Positions 43,776 through 54,404 of a DNA stretch of 64,000 nucleotides are shown here, piece by piece. Below the pieces are notes generated by a model, which saw only the letters and a list, made by a program, of their open reading frames with translations, did no database searches and was not told the DNA's origin. Numbering within the stretch: position 1 is the first letter of the stretch; each line of letters opens with the position of its first letter. The stretch spans positions 17,473 to 81,472 of the forward strand of contig SWBL01000240.1 in NCBI GenBank assembly GCA_024195585.1, written 5' to 3'. Source of the stretch: Aureobasidium sp. EXF-3400. Taxonomy: Eukaryota; Ascomycota; Dothideomycetes; Dothideales; Saccotheciaceae. A program made the translations under genes and the position numbers.

Positions 43776-45113
43776 TCAAGCAAGATACTTCTTCTCAATC
43801 TTGGCCTTGGCCAGGGCCTCCAATTCCTCAGGTGTAGGACGAACCTCAGGACCAGCGTGACGGATAGAACCTTGATCAGGCTCGCGGACGAGGTGGAAGA
43901 GATGAATCTGCTTGTCCCGATTCTTGACCTCGTAGCCGACGACTTTGTAGAGACCGTCGTATCTCATTCCTTCTTGAGGGCGGTATTCGTTGGGGCCTTC
44001 GGTTGTCATCTTCGATGTGCGAAGCACACGGACAGGCATTTTGTTCCGAGAACTTTCAATCATGTGCTGAGTAGAATCTGTAGGGCGGGCTGGATCGTCC
44101 GACTCAGTGCCGTAGTACCAAATCTCATCTCCGCTGTCAATGTTAGGGTAACTACCTCCCGACAGAACACATGAGAATGCGCCTTCACCGGCCTTGCCAC
44201 AGATACCGGCCACAGTGGCACTGTGCGCACCATCTCTTACCGCACAGAGCTGTGTAGGCCACCATTGACCGTTGCGGAGGTAGTTGTTGCCATGAACGTT
44301 GCCCCTTCGTCTCTTAAACTTAGGGTCCAGGCTGTTTCCTGCACTGTCTCGACCTAGCTTAGCATTTTTGGTGCGGCCCAGCTTGATGCCACGGAAGAGG
44401 TCTGGGTTGGTATCTTTCTGCCACCATTTGACATAAAGTTCGGCAGCATCTTCCTTGATGTACCAAGGGTAGTCGACTGTAGTGGAAGCGAAGATGGCTG
44501 GCAGTCCTCTGTCGTTATGAAGCAGTCCTTTGACGCGGATCGTCATGGCGCTCAGATCGAGGAAAAAGGCACGATGGATGCCATCGTTGATCTTCGTGAA
44601 CTCGGCAGGATCTGGAAGCATGTTCTTTGCTACGGCATCATGACATTTCTTGATTCCGGTTGTAATCTTGTTCAAGTGTTGCTCAATGCCAATGGGGATT
44701 CTTGGGGCCTTTCTGACTTGATCAAGCTTGATATTGTTGTACCAAGTTGGTGGTTCGGGTCTTGTCATGTCAATCTGAAGACGTTCGCCACCCTCCATAG
44801 CATCTTCGGCTGGCAGATCAGTCCTTCGCTGTGCCACAAACGTGAAAGGAGCAACCGGAGCACGACCCGTTGTGAGAGTTGGAGGAGTAGGTGCTACAGT
44901 TGCTGCAGTTGTCGCAGGTGCCGCAGTTGCTGGTGCGGGCGTATGAGAAGCATCAGCCGAGACTGAAGGTGGCGATGCAGGTCGGGAAGAGGTCTGCGGT
45001 TTCTGTGATTTCTGTGATCGTTGGGACTGGAACCAGAGTTTTGCTTCTTCCTGTTTAGCCATGTTGACGTTACGCCACCAGGGCGTGCCGCCCATCATGA
45101 GTTGATCGTCCAT
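43776..45113 (-). CDS. Stand-alone SRA/YDG domain protein
   Basis: A 445-residue intronless nuclear protein. Residues 25-120 are disordered and Ala/Pro/Ser/Gln-rich. From about 125 to 200 there is a helical segment (IPIGIEQHLNKITTGIKKCHDA), and about 236-420 is an SRA-YDG domain with RGIKLGRTKNAK, GNNYLRNGQWWPTQLCAVRDGAHSATVAGICG, GAFSCVLSGGSYPNIDSGDEIWYYGT and GMRYDGLYKVVGYEVKNRDKQIHLFHLVR. SRA domains flip and bind 5-methylcytosine, often hemimethylated, in UHRF1 and SUVH proteins or as stand-alone modules. No RING, PHD or SET domain is present. The role is therefore probably as a reader of DNA methylation, or an adaptor; the methyltransferase is not in the window. Confidence 0.85.
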   Translation of the reverse strand: MDDQLMMGGTPWWRNVNMAKQEEAKLWFQSQRSQKSQKPQTSSRPASPPSVSADASHTPAPATAAPATTAATVAPTPPTLTTGRAPVAPFTFVAQRRTDLPAEDAMEGGERLQIDMTRPEPPTWYNNIKLDQVRKAPRIPIGIEQHLNKITTGIKKCHDAVAKNMLPDPAEFTKINDGIHRAFFLDLSAMTIRVKGLLHNDRGLPAIFASTTVDYPWYIKEDAAELYVKWWQKDTNPDLFRGIKLGRTKNAKLGRDSAGNSLDPKFKRRRGNVHGNNYLRNGQWWPTQLCAVRDGAHSATVAGICGKAGEGAFSCVLSGGSYPNIDSGDEIWYYGTESDDPARPTDSTQHMIESSRNKMPVRVLRTSKMTTEGPNEYRPQEGMRYDGLYKVVGYEVKNRDKQIHLFHLVREPDQGSIRHAGPEVRPTPEELEALAKAKIEKKYLA

Positions 45114-45875
45114 TGTCTGAGCAAATGCGGTTAGTTGACGTGTCGCTGTATAGATGCAGGCGACAGACTCGAGATGCTGTGGATGTGAAAGTGATGCAAG
45201 AGTAAAAGAGGTTATGTGATGTTGTGAAATAGAAGGTAAAGGAAGGAGAGATGAGAAGATGACTTACTCGTATCTTCCGAGTCGGTGATGAATAGTGTGT
45301 TGATGTTGAGCAGACACGGTTGAGATGAAACAACAAGAAATTGTCTCGTCAAGCAGCTCGGATTTTATAGAAGGTACGACAGTCGACGAAATAATTTGAG
45401 TTAATTATTTTAATGTGACTCGATACAGCGTCGACGCCACTCGAATCATGGAAGATTCCTACGAACGCAGGAACCAGGCAAGGTCCCCCCAATAGTGTTT
45501 GTATCTGCTCTCGACCAACCCGATGGCCGAATGTATAGTCACACAAATTTCGATATAACGACTGGCCGAGGTGGTCGTACTGTGATATCGCTTTGGTCCA
45601 GTGGAAGGGGTCCAAGATGTTTGCCAGAGACCCGAGATATTTTGTACTCTGATGTCTGAGAACAGGCGCCCTATAATTGTGTTTGATAATCCGGGTGGAG
45701 TGTAGGTAGTCGAGTAGTAGTAGTTCGTGATAAGATGGTCAGGTCAGGGTCGCTTAAGTCCGATGGGACTAAGCGGGCTCGGGTGCAAACAGTTCAAACA
45801 TGGAGCTTTACAGATGGTATTCCAGCAATGCGACCAACTTTCTTGACTATAGCAACTTGACTGAATGCACCAATC
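45114..45875. promoter_or_regulatory. Divergent promoter between the SRA gene and CTNNBL1
   Basis: About 760 bp. It contains GATGTTGTG/A-rich sequence close to the SRA start and an AATAATTTGAGTTAATTATTTTAATG A/T-rich block around 45388-45414. No specific regulatory motif can be named. Confidence 0.45.
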
Positions 45876-47528
45876 ATGACGAGCATCGACGACCTCTTCA
45901 AAAAGCCCTTCCTCTCCTCGGCCAACGGAAGTACTAAGCGTAAATTCGACGGCCAAGATGCAGAAGCAGCATACAAATCAGCCAAATTAGACCCGAGTGT
46001 CGATGATGCGCCAGAAGATGAGGACGAAGATATGGAAGCCGGACCCGAATTACCACCAGACGAGGATGAAGATGAAGAGGGCCGCTTCTTTGGCAGCGGA
46101 ACAAACCAACACACCAACGCAGCACTGGACTTTGTGGACCGAGCAGACGATGGCAACGACATCAAGGCCGAGAAGATAGACCAAGCATGGGTGCGCCGTC
46201 TAGGCCTGAGTTTCGAGCGGAAAATCAATAAGAACAGCGAGCTGCGCGCAAAATACGAGGATGACCCGTCACGCTTCGTGGCCAGCGAGGCCGACCTGGA
46301 CGCCGAGATCAAGAGTTTGAGCATTCTCTCCGAACACCCAGAGCTATACAAGGACTTTGCAAAGATCGGCTGTGCAGCAAGTCTGGTTTCTCTCTTATCA
46401 CACGAAAACACAGATATCGCCATTGACGCCATTGAAATCATCTCAGAGTTGCTAGACGACGACGTACAAGCAGAGCAAGAACAATGGGACACTCTGGTAT
46501 CAGCCATGCTGGAAGCAGACCTCATCGACCTCCTCCTAGCCAACCTCGACCGCTTAGATGAAAACCTCGAAGCCGATCGCAGCGGCGTCTACCACTCCCT
46601 CGCCGTCCTCGAATCCCTCTCCTCCAACCCCACCACCGCAGACACAATCGCCCAAGAACCAATACTCAAATACCTCCTCACCCGCATCTCAAACCCCGAA
46701 AAGACAACGTCGCAAAACAAACAATACGCCGCCGAAGTCATCCAAGTGCTATCTCAAGCCTCGCTCTCCGTCCGCGACCGCCTAATCTCCCTGGATGCAA
46801 TAGACAAACTTCTCCAACTGCTAGCCGCATACCGCAAACGCGATCCCCTGCGCGACAGCACAGAGCAAGAATACGCAGAAGACCTTTTCGACACATTGAC
46901 ATGTCTCTGCTCTCCCTCTCCCGGCAAAGCAGCCTTCCTCGCCGCCGAAGGCACAGAATTAATGCTTCTCATGCTGCGCGAAGCAAAATTCTCAAAACCA
47001 CGCGCTTTGAAAGTGTTAGATCATGCACTTTCTGGCTCTTCAGGCGCACCGGTAGCAGAAAAAGTGATTGATGCAGCTGGTCTGAAACCTCTATTTTCTA
47101 CTTTTGCAAAGAAAAACTTGGAAGCTGCTGATACAGAACACATCATTGGTATCTTTTCCGCACTGCTGCGTTTGTTGCCAGGAGAAAGCTCACACCGTAT
47201 CCGTTTACTCGCCAAGTTCGTGGAAAAGGAATATGAGAAACTCGATAAATTAGTTAAATTACGACATGAGTATGCGAGTAAAGCTGCTGTTGAAGATGAT
47301 ATTGATGCAGGGGCTGCTGTGTATTGTCTCAATACTTTGGATGTGGTGTTGGCTTGGTTGGCTGCTGAGGATGGCGGTGCAAGGAAAAGAATCGTTGAAG
47401 GCCTGAGGGATAGAGATGAAGGACTCGATACGCTGAAGAAGAGTTTGCAGGGCCAGCTGGAAGAAGTTGATACAGGAGAAGAAGGGAATGTGGCTGAGAT
47501 GCTTACGGCACTTATTGAGTGCTTGTGA
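45876..47528 (+). CDS. CTNNBL1: CTNNBL1 homologue (beta-catenin-like protein 1)
   Basis: A 550-residue intronless ARM-repeat protein associated with the Prp19-CDC5L complex of the spliceosome. The N-terminus MTSIDDLFKKPF and a nuclear localisation-like KRKFDG are followed by an acidic region and the conserved CTNNBL1 block EEGRFFGSGTNQHT, then LDEEIKSLSILSEHPELYKDFAKIGCAASLVSLLSHENTDIAIDAIEIISELLDDD with a long array of helical repeats. The C-terminus contains ALFSTFAKKN... and LPGESSHRIRLLAKFVEKEYEKLDKLVKLRHEY, typical of the family. The first ATG is used. It is convergent with a cyclophilin-RRM gene, also a spliceosomal protein. Confidence 0.93.
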   Translation: MTSIDDLFKKPFLSSANGSTKRKFDGQDAEAAYKSAKLDPSVDDAPEDEDEDMEAGPELPPDEDEDEEGRFFGSGTNQHTNAALDFVDRADDGNDIKAEKIDQAWVRRLGLSFERKINKNSELRAKYEDDPSRFVASEADLDAEIKSLSILSEHPELYKDFAKIGCAASLVSLLSHENTDIAIDAIEIISELLDDDVQAEQEQWDTLVSAMLEADLIDLLLANLDRLDENLEADRSGVYHSLAVLESLSSNPTTADTIAQEPILKYLLTRISNPEKTTSQNKQYAAEVIQVLSQASLSVRDRLISLDAIDKLLQLLAAYRKRDPLRDSTEQEYAEDLFDTLTCLCSPSPGKAAFLAAEGTELMLLMLREAKFSKPRALKVLDHALSGSSGAPVAEKVIDAAGLKPLFSTFAKKNLEAADTEHIIGIFSALLRLLPGESSHRIRLLAKFVEKEYEKLDKLVKLRHEYASKAAVEDDIDAGAAVYCLNTLDVVLAWLAAEDGGARKRIVEGLRDRDEGLDTLKKSLQGQLEEVDTGEEGNVAEMLTALIECL

Positions 47529-47878
47529 AGAGCCTGGTAGACATTCAAAGTCGAATCACGAGAGCGCATAGTTCTCCATGCCCACCAACAGTAATTTCAT
47601 GTTTGCTGTGCTTGAAGTACTGTCTCCCTGCGAAAGCATATAGCGACGTCCTCGCTATCGAAAGACACAGTGATCTCGAAGACGCGGGATGTATCCAAAG
47701 GGAGCCCAGAAACTGTCGTATCTCGATGGACACTTTCCTCTCTCTCAAAAGAATTGTACTGTCTATAGTCCCACGTGTTACAAAATTTTGCATCATAGGA
47801 GAGGTGAATAAAAGGTTGAACACGAATTCGATTATGAATCAGTGTCGTTAATCATGCTGATGTTGCTATATCATGTAC
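47529..47878. other. Convergent intergenic spacer CTNNBL1 / cyclophilin
   Basis: About 350 bp separating the 3' ends of the two convergent spliceosome-associated genes. Only A/T-rich 3'-end-like sequence. Confidence 0.45.
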
Positions 47879-49404
47879 TCAATGCCTTGATCTCCTGTAG
47901 CTGTCGTCATGATACCGGTCACCGCCTCTTCTCTCATCGCGATCACGATCACGGCGGTCGTCTCGCCTATGGTCTCTGTCTCTATCACGCGGAGGACCTC
48001 TTTCCCTCCTTCCTTCGCCTTTCCTCGAATCTCTATCATCGCGGCGTGGTGGTGGACTTCTGTCTCTTTCACGTCTTGGTGGACTTCTATCCCCCTCACG
48101 TCTAGGACTGCGTGCAGGACTTCTCTCTCTGTCTCGATCATCCTTGCCGCCTTCTCTGCGCTTGCCATCCTTGTCAAACACATAGTCGTAGCGTTCGCCA
48201 CGGCTGTTGCGTCCACCATATCTCTCGCCCTCTCTGTAATGTCTTTTTGCTTCCAGTCCAGCGATACCACCAAATCCACCCTTCTTCCTAGCTGTCTTTG
48301 AATTTGTGGTGTCGCGCCAAGCGTCGGCGAGTCTGCTGACACTCTGCGAGAAGTCGACATGGATACGGTGGTCATCGATCAACACACCCTGCATCTTGAA
48401 GTATGCACGCTCGCAGTCCTCTTTGCTGGCAAACTCAATGAATGCGTATTGCAGACTATCACCAGTCTTCTTGTCGCGGATGACTTCACAAGACAGAATC
48501 TTGCCGAAGCGGCTGAAGATGAGTTCCAGATCCTCATCGCGGGTGACAGGGTTCAATTTGCAGACGAAGAGGACTTGTTCGGGGGGCGTGACGTCGGCGA
48601 AGGGTAGATCGCCTATGAGCTCGAGGGTCAAGGCTTGTGCGCGTGCTTCACGCTCGCGGCGCAGCTTTTCGAGTTGTTCCGGATCGGTGTTTTCGGCAAT
48701 TTCTTCGTCATGGGCGATGCGTACGGTGGCTAGTTGGCCTGCGGTCGGTACAGGGCTTTTTGGCGGTTCGGTCAGACCTTCTGGGTCGTCGTAGGGATCG
48801 TCGAGGACGGCAGTGTGTAAGATACGGATGTCTTTGAGCGGACGGCCTTTGTCATCGACGAATGCAGTGTTGATTTTTTCGAGTGCGTCGAAGCCTTCTA
48901 CGACTTCGCCGAAGATGGCGGCCTTGCCGTCGAGCAGATCCAGATTCTCGCCGAGTGTGATGATGAACTGACTCGCAGCGAAGCGGTCGTCCGGGTTGAT
49001 GGGTGAGGCAGTGGTAGCCATGCTGACAGTACCTCTCTCGGTATGCTTTCTCTTGCGACTGAACTCGGGCTTGAAGGTCATGGACTCGGGCTTCGCAGGT
49101 TTCTTTGTGACACCATCAGGGAGACCCCAGATGGATGAACCGCCATCGCTCTCTGCAGCATCGGGGCCAATTGGATCGCCGGATTGGAAGGAGAAGTTCG
49201 GTTGGACGTTGTATATGGGCGAGTAGTTGTAGTACTTGATCTTGCATAGCTTCAAGAAGCTGCGTTAACGTCTTAGCAATCATCATCAGTCTGGTGACCA
49301 TCTAGGCATTGAGGGGAAACTCACTTCTCACAGGCTTTGGGTGCTTCATCGACGTAGAGGTCGATGGTAATGTCGCCAGCCGACGTTTCCAGTAAAACCG
49401 ACAT
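47879..49404 (-). CDS. Cyclophilin-RRM protein, PPIL4/Cyp6 type
   Basis: A 486-residue nuclear peptidyl-prolyl isomerase in two exons (49325-49404, 47879-49259) joined in phase 2 across a 65-nt intron; the junction rebuilds CE-N-FLKLCK. Residues 1-165 are the cyclophilin domain starting [33 protein letters not shown], with [31 protein letters not shown] linker leads to an RRM (about 240-318) with [10 protein letters not shown] (RNP2) and [10 protein letters not shown] (RNP1). The C-terminal 150 residues are rich in R, D, E and S ([15 protein letters not shown]). This domain order is that of PPIL4 in mammals and Cyp6 in fungi, spliceosome-associated. The ATG at 49404 gives the canonical short N-terminus; an ATG 135 nt upstream lies in the same frame but adds unrelated residues. 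Confidence 0.92.
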
Positions 49405-51443
49405 TTTTTCAGTTGTTGTCGCAAAGAGAGCGCCAAAAGTTGAAGCTCGAGTGACGCGTTGTGACTTGTCAACCGCGCTCGTCGGCATCCTCGGCCCGTC
49501 AACCGCCGCTGCCTTCCTCCCGAACTCCTTACCGACCATCTTTCATCAGCCAGGCTCTTTAGTGATCACTGCAATACTGACTACCATCACGTCTCGAGAT
49601 GACCTATCATAGAATACAATGGAGAGAGCTCTCACTCCAACCTCTCTGATCCACCTTGTCGTAAACTCTTGTCTAGTCAAGTCGATGAGCACAACCTGGA
49701 AGATGATTGGAAGCTCGATACGTTCGCTATACATTTCTCTACTGACATCTAATGAAGCCTCCAAAATGCGTGTAACATCTGCATCCCAGGCTCAACTTAA
49801 CACATCTGGACCTGCACAAGCGCTTTCGTCTGCCGTCTGCTCATGTCACGTCCCTGAGAGCTACAAATCGGCCCGGACCTTTGACAGACGGCCGGGAGCT
49901 CCCTGCAATCATCCTGTCTCACTGCAGCTTTGCTAAAACCTCCCGCCATCAAAACATCCTCTCTGCTTCCAATGATTTCTCGAACATCACATCACCTGCC
50001 TCGCTGTGCATGCTTGAGTATCAAGGTATTACTTGACCGTGCGAGCGCTTGCCTGAGCTCAACCAAATCCCGCTTGCGTCTTCCTGCTTCACGCCTGTTT
50101 CGACCACACTAACATGTTCCAACTCCATGGTTCGCCATGCAAATGTTCGTTGAGGAGGATCCTCCGATTCGATCTCTGGATCGATATTGTGCGTATCTTG
50201 GGTGTCTGTAAGACGGTACTGGTACATCAGTATCGAAGGATGGATAGCCACACACCTTGTTTCAGCAGCACTCAACCATCGTCGTCACGCTGGTAGATCT
50301 TGACTTCAGCCTCAAGCTGCAACCGCCCGTTCATGCACGCTGGTCAAGACCGCTTTTGGTCCTTGCCTGGCCAACATCTGGTCCGCTCATGCGCCTTGCG
50401 CGGCATTGCCAAGCGGCATCTTGCTGCTGCGCAACTCGTCACTCGTCCATTGACAGCCTATCACCATTTATCTCCTGTTTCAAGATCAGTACAGCATATC
50501 TTCCCGCTCAAGCCATCGACTGGAGTTTACTTTCTCGTGGCATCGCCTCTCTTCAAGCCTCTACTCTCATGTCTCTACCCGTGAGTTACTTGCTTCACCG
50601 CAAAGCTGACATTTACTCTTTGGATGTTGTCAACGTCGCTCGATACCGTACTTCTTCCATCTGAGCATTCATCTAAGCGCTTACGACCTATTGCAAGTAT
50701 AGTCAAGGCTGAGAACATGTCATCTGCACATGCATGCACTTTTTTACGAGGCAATGCTGAACTACAGCTCTTCGCATTTGCACCTGCTACTGCACAATAA
50801 ATAGTCTGGGCTTTCTCGCGTTGCACGCATACGTCTTATCGTTTTACATCTCGCGGTATGTTGTCTTGTGCCCCGCTTGCGCTTGCAGATGTGGCAACTC
50901 AACAGGTCTTGCTTTACTCTCGTTTGATCGACTCAAACGAATTCAGCGCACGTTCTGCCCACTCGTACCCGATCTCCCCGCCTGTCAGGAGCAAAGGAAA
51001 TTCTGGGGACGCGTTTCCTCATGTATTTCCTCCAGTCATGACACGGATAATTGCGCTGCCCTGCAGACAAGCAGGTGCCACCGTCGAAGACGACATGGCT
51101 TCATGCGATCCCAGATCCAACGACTTCCAGAGTGCTGATGGAGCTGCCGTTGGACACCCAGAAGCCTGGTCAAGATGAACCTCAATACCAAGGTGACACT
51201 CCCCTGACCTGCGAGTGATTGGGCTAGATTTCTGAGTGATCACATTCTCGTCGTATGCTGCCTCAAGACAGCAATTTTTAGCGGCACCATAAATGATTGT
51301 GGTCTTGCTGCTAAAAGACATACTGGCTCTGGTGCTTTCGTTTTCCTAACTGCTGTGCTTTTGCTCATATCTGATCTGACAAGTACTTTGCCTTTGATTG
51401 ATATTTGTTTAATCCTCACAACTTCTCTGCAAACTACGCAAAC
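49405..51443. other. Gene-poor 2-kb region, possible long 5' leader of the Zn2Cys6 gene
   Basis: No domain-bearing frame or tRNA was found. Small ATG frames of 60-135 codons occur on both strands (for example 50257-50664 and 50858-51178) with no recognisable protein features. The plus strand is C/T-rich in many places, and the last 100 bp before 51444 (TTTGTTTAATCC...) look like leader sequence. Long upstream regions are common for developmental regulators in filamentous ascomycetes, so it may be promoter plus 5' UTR with upstream ORFs. Confidence 0.5.
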
Positions 51444-53104
51444 ATGGCTCAAATTTACCAAAAGGCTCATTACGATTATGATGGCATGCAGCGATCAGAA
51501 AGACGACACTCGCGAGGTCCTCTTCATGCTGGGGATCGAGGTGTTCCATACTTGGCCTACCCAACCAGACCGGACCCTCGCAATGATTCGAGAACATATG
51601 TCCTTCCAACTCCAATTCACGATCTGGGAGAGGATAGCGACCAAGGGTCTGCCAGAAAACGCACCTCGATGGCTGTGAGTCTATCCTCCGCCGCAGAATC
51701 TGTCTGGATATTAACGGGTCCAGTGTTCGCGTTGCAGAAAAAGAAAGATCAAGTGTAGTGGCGGTTCGCCTTGTCAGGCTTGTCGAAGCGCAGGAGTTGA
51801 CGCTTGCCTCTACCACAGAGTACGTTTTGCGTTTCTTCCGAATAGATTGACTCTGACCTCCATGTTTGCAGGTGGGAACAAGCCAGACCTTTGACCTCGA
51901 TACTTCAGTCGGAGGATTGTCATCTCTGACTCCAGGCTCATCTTACAGCCCTGTGTCACCCAGCGGTAATGGCTATCCTGCGTATCCAACAGACGACAGA
52001 TCCACCTCAGTTCCCGCGTATGGGAGATCTGGATACCCTCAGACAACACTCCCTGCATACAGTTACGATATCGAAACTCCCACGTACGCAGTCAGCGATG
52101 ACTCACGGTCCTGGACGACTGGAAACCGTTCCAGTACAGCAGTGAGCTACTTTCCGCAAGAAAGTCCTTCGGCGTACGACTACTCTACACCAGTCTCCAG
52201 GATATCCACCGATTCGAACGAGCCTCTGTCTCCCTTGAACATGAGTAACTTGCAACATTCGCTTCCCTTACCTCTTGAGCGCCGTCTACCAGCTCCCAAC
52301 TTCGTCGGTACTCCCGTTACTTCTGATAACGATGTCCGCAGCCCTATCAGCGCTCGACTCTCAAGTTTGAGCATCAGCGGCCCGTACAGGAGTAGCAGTA
52401 CCTCATGGCCTGTGGATGGCGTTGAACGTCGCCAGCCGTCAATCCACGATCTTGCCGAGGCCAGCATGATGTTGCCGCCAGTGACACGAGGTTTGAACGG
52501 GACCACAGCAACTCTGCCGGCTCTCAACCATGACGTTACTCCTATAACTACCGCGATGTTCGTGTCATCCGCAAGTGACGGTCTCGCGTCCGTCCAAGCT
52601 TCTACTGGTGCCGCACAACCTACCTACTACACTGCCACGACCTCCGCACTCCCCTCCTTGACTACAGGAATGTTACCTCCCACCACTTACGCTCGTTACA
52701 CAACCATCAACAACAGTAACTCCTCTCTGCCGGTCATCAACACAGGCGATCGCACGGATGTCACCTCTTACTACAGCTGGACTCCGACGAATGCCAGCAG
52801 CACCGAAGCTCTACCCATGATCAATACTGTCGACGTCACGCCTCAATCTAGCGTTGGAGCGGACCGCAGAAACAGCGCTACGCAGCTCTCGACAGGCTAT
52901 CCGCCTCTGCATCATCCACGACCCAAGGTTGTGCCATCAACTCCTCACGCTACCACATTGGAGAAACACGACCGTGTGCAGCAGAAAGACGGAAAGAATC
53001 AAAGACCTTCGTCCGCGTCCAGTCAGCACAAGTCATCCTCTGGTTCTTCGAGTGCAAGCTCAAGCAAGAAGTCTGGTCATCGACCTAGCAAGGGCAGTCT
53101 GTGA
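51444..53104 (+). CDS. Zn2Cys6 zinc-cluster transcription factor
   Basis: A 519-residue DNA-binding regulator in three exons (51444-51674, 51724-51819, 51872-53104), introns of 49 and 52 nt, all in phase 0. The second exon alone (96 nt) encodes the complete zinc cluster CSRCRKRKIKC...CQAC...C: Cys 78, 81, 88, 94, 97 and 105, spacing CX2CX6CX5CX2CX7C, with the basic RKRKIK. The domain is unusual in being central (after 77 disordered residues) and not followed by the fungal_trans domain or an obvious coiled-coil dimerisation linker. Residues 115-519 are low-complexity S/T/P/Y-rich (YSTPVSRISTDSNEPLSPL, KSSSGSSSASSSKKSGH). The targets are unknown. Start: first ATG after the leader. Confidence 0.85.
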
Positions 53105-54404
53105 TGCGCATCCGATCTCATGTCTCTTTCTTTCTTCCTTTTCTTTTGTCTGCTTTCCTCTCTTTCACTGTTGGGTACCAGGAGTCCAAACAAGCGAGGC
53201 GTAATCTGCTGCGTCCTTTTGTCGACGCTATCTCTTTTTTCATCACATCGTTCTGTTTCCTTACAAAATCATTGTGGTCCAAATATCTCACACAGTTGGG
53301 CGTTCAAATCAAAGGCGAAAAGGATATTCGGGAAATGGGCGAAATGGCAAGGGAATCACGATGGTTGATACGAACATGATGATGATGCAAACGACAAGAT
53401 GGAAAGGAGAGAGCTTGGAAGGCACTAACGAAGATTGCGATGAGCGTGGTTATGTCGAATAAATAATTCGTATAATGATAATCAGCGATAGATACTGCCT
53501 GCGAGAACAAGATGGATCCCCGAACATCTCCTGCAAAATGACCAAGTCTTCCATAATGACCAATCCAAAACCATCACGGTTGATGCCCACTGTTTTGCTC
53601 ATTCCATTGGCATACAAGTCTGGATCAGATTACAAGACAAGAATTTATGCAATTATGTGTACCAGATAGATGTACAGGTGATAATGCCAAGGAGTGTTCA
53701 ATAGTGTGTGCTTTGTAGATCAAGCATTGGAATAGTCATGGACGTTTCGCAGCAGGTGGGCCGTTTGCTGCAAGGTCGGTAAGAAGCATCTCGATCAGCC
53801 TGATGTAAGCGGCTGGGGGATATGACAGGTTCTAGACACGGCAGCGGACTTCTTCAGAGCGAGTGATGGGTCTTTGCAAGACAAGCACAGGTCGACAAAC
53901 GAGATGGAGCAAGGAGACAAAAGTTGAGAGTGGACATGTAACTGCATGTTGGTAACTGGTCAGCTGGAAAGCTTGGCACAAAGTGGGCGACCTTTCCCGA
54001 TTGAGAGTTGATTGAAACGCGGCAGGTGACGGAGGATTTCGGTTTCTTGATGCAGCAATTAAAGCAGGGCAGACCTGGTCAGTAAGATGGCCAAGAAGAG
54101 GTTGAGACGGTTGGAATAGTGGACTGCAAGGAGAAAGAAGCAAAGCAGGATTTGTAGCAAGCGACTTTTGATGTTTGGGCGGGCTTTTGTGGTGGACGAA
54201 GCCAATCGGCATCCTGCAGTAGTAGACAAGGAGGTTGTGAATCGTATCGACATGCTTCCTTCACAAGACGCCAACTAACTTCGATCCAAACTTGATCCTC
54301 TTCCTGAATAACACCCGCCTTTCTCACTTACTTCGTCCTCAGCTCTTTACCACACATCCGATACACAACGTCTTCGCGGCGAGCTCGACCCTCTACTGGC
54401 CACG
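53105..54404. other. Intergenic region, about 1.3 kb
   Basis: Follows the zinc-cluster gene and precedes CAC2. A small minus-strand frame (53832-54212) lacks domains. The last 150 bp are C/T-rich and hold the likely CAC2 initiation zone. Confidence 0.45.

Noticed and set aside
49619..51178. Several frames of 60-135 codons before the zinc-cluster gene
   Set aside because: No recognisable domains, overlapping in several frames and strands; treated as leader or intergenic sequence.
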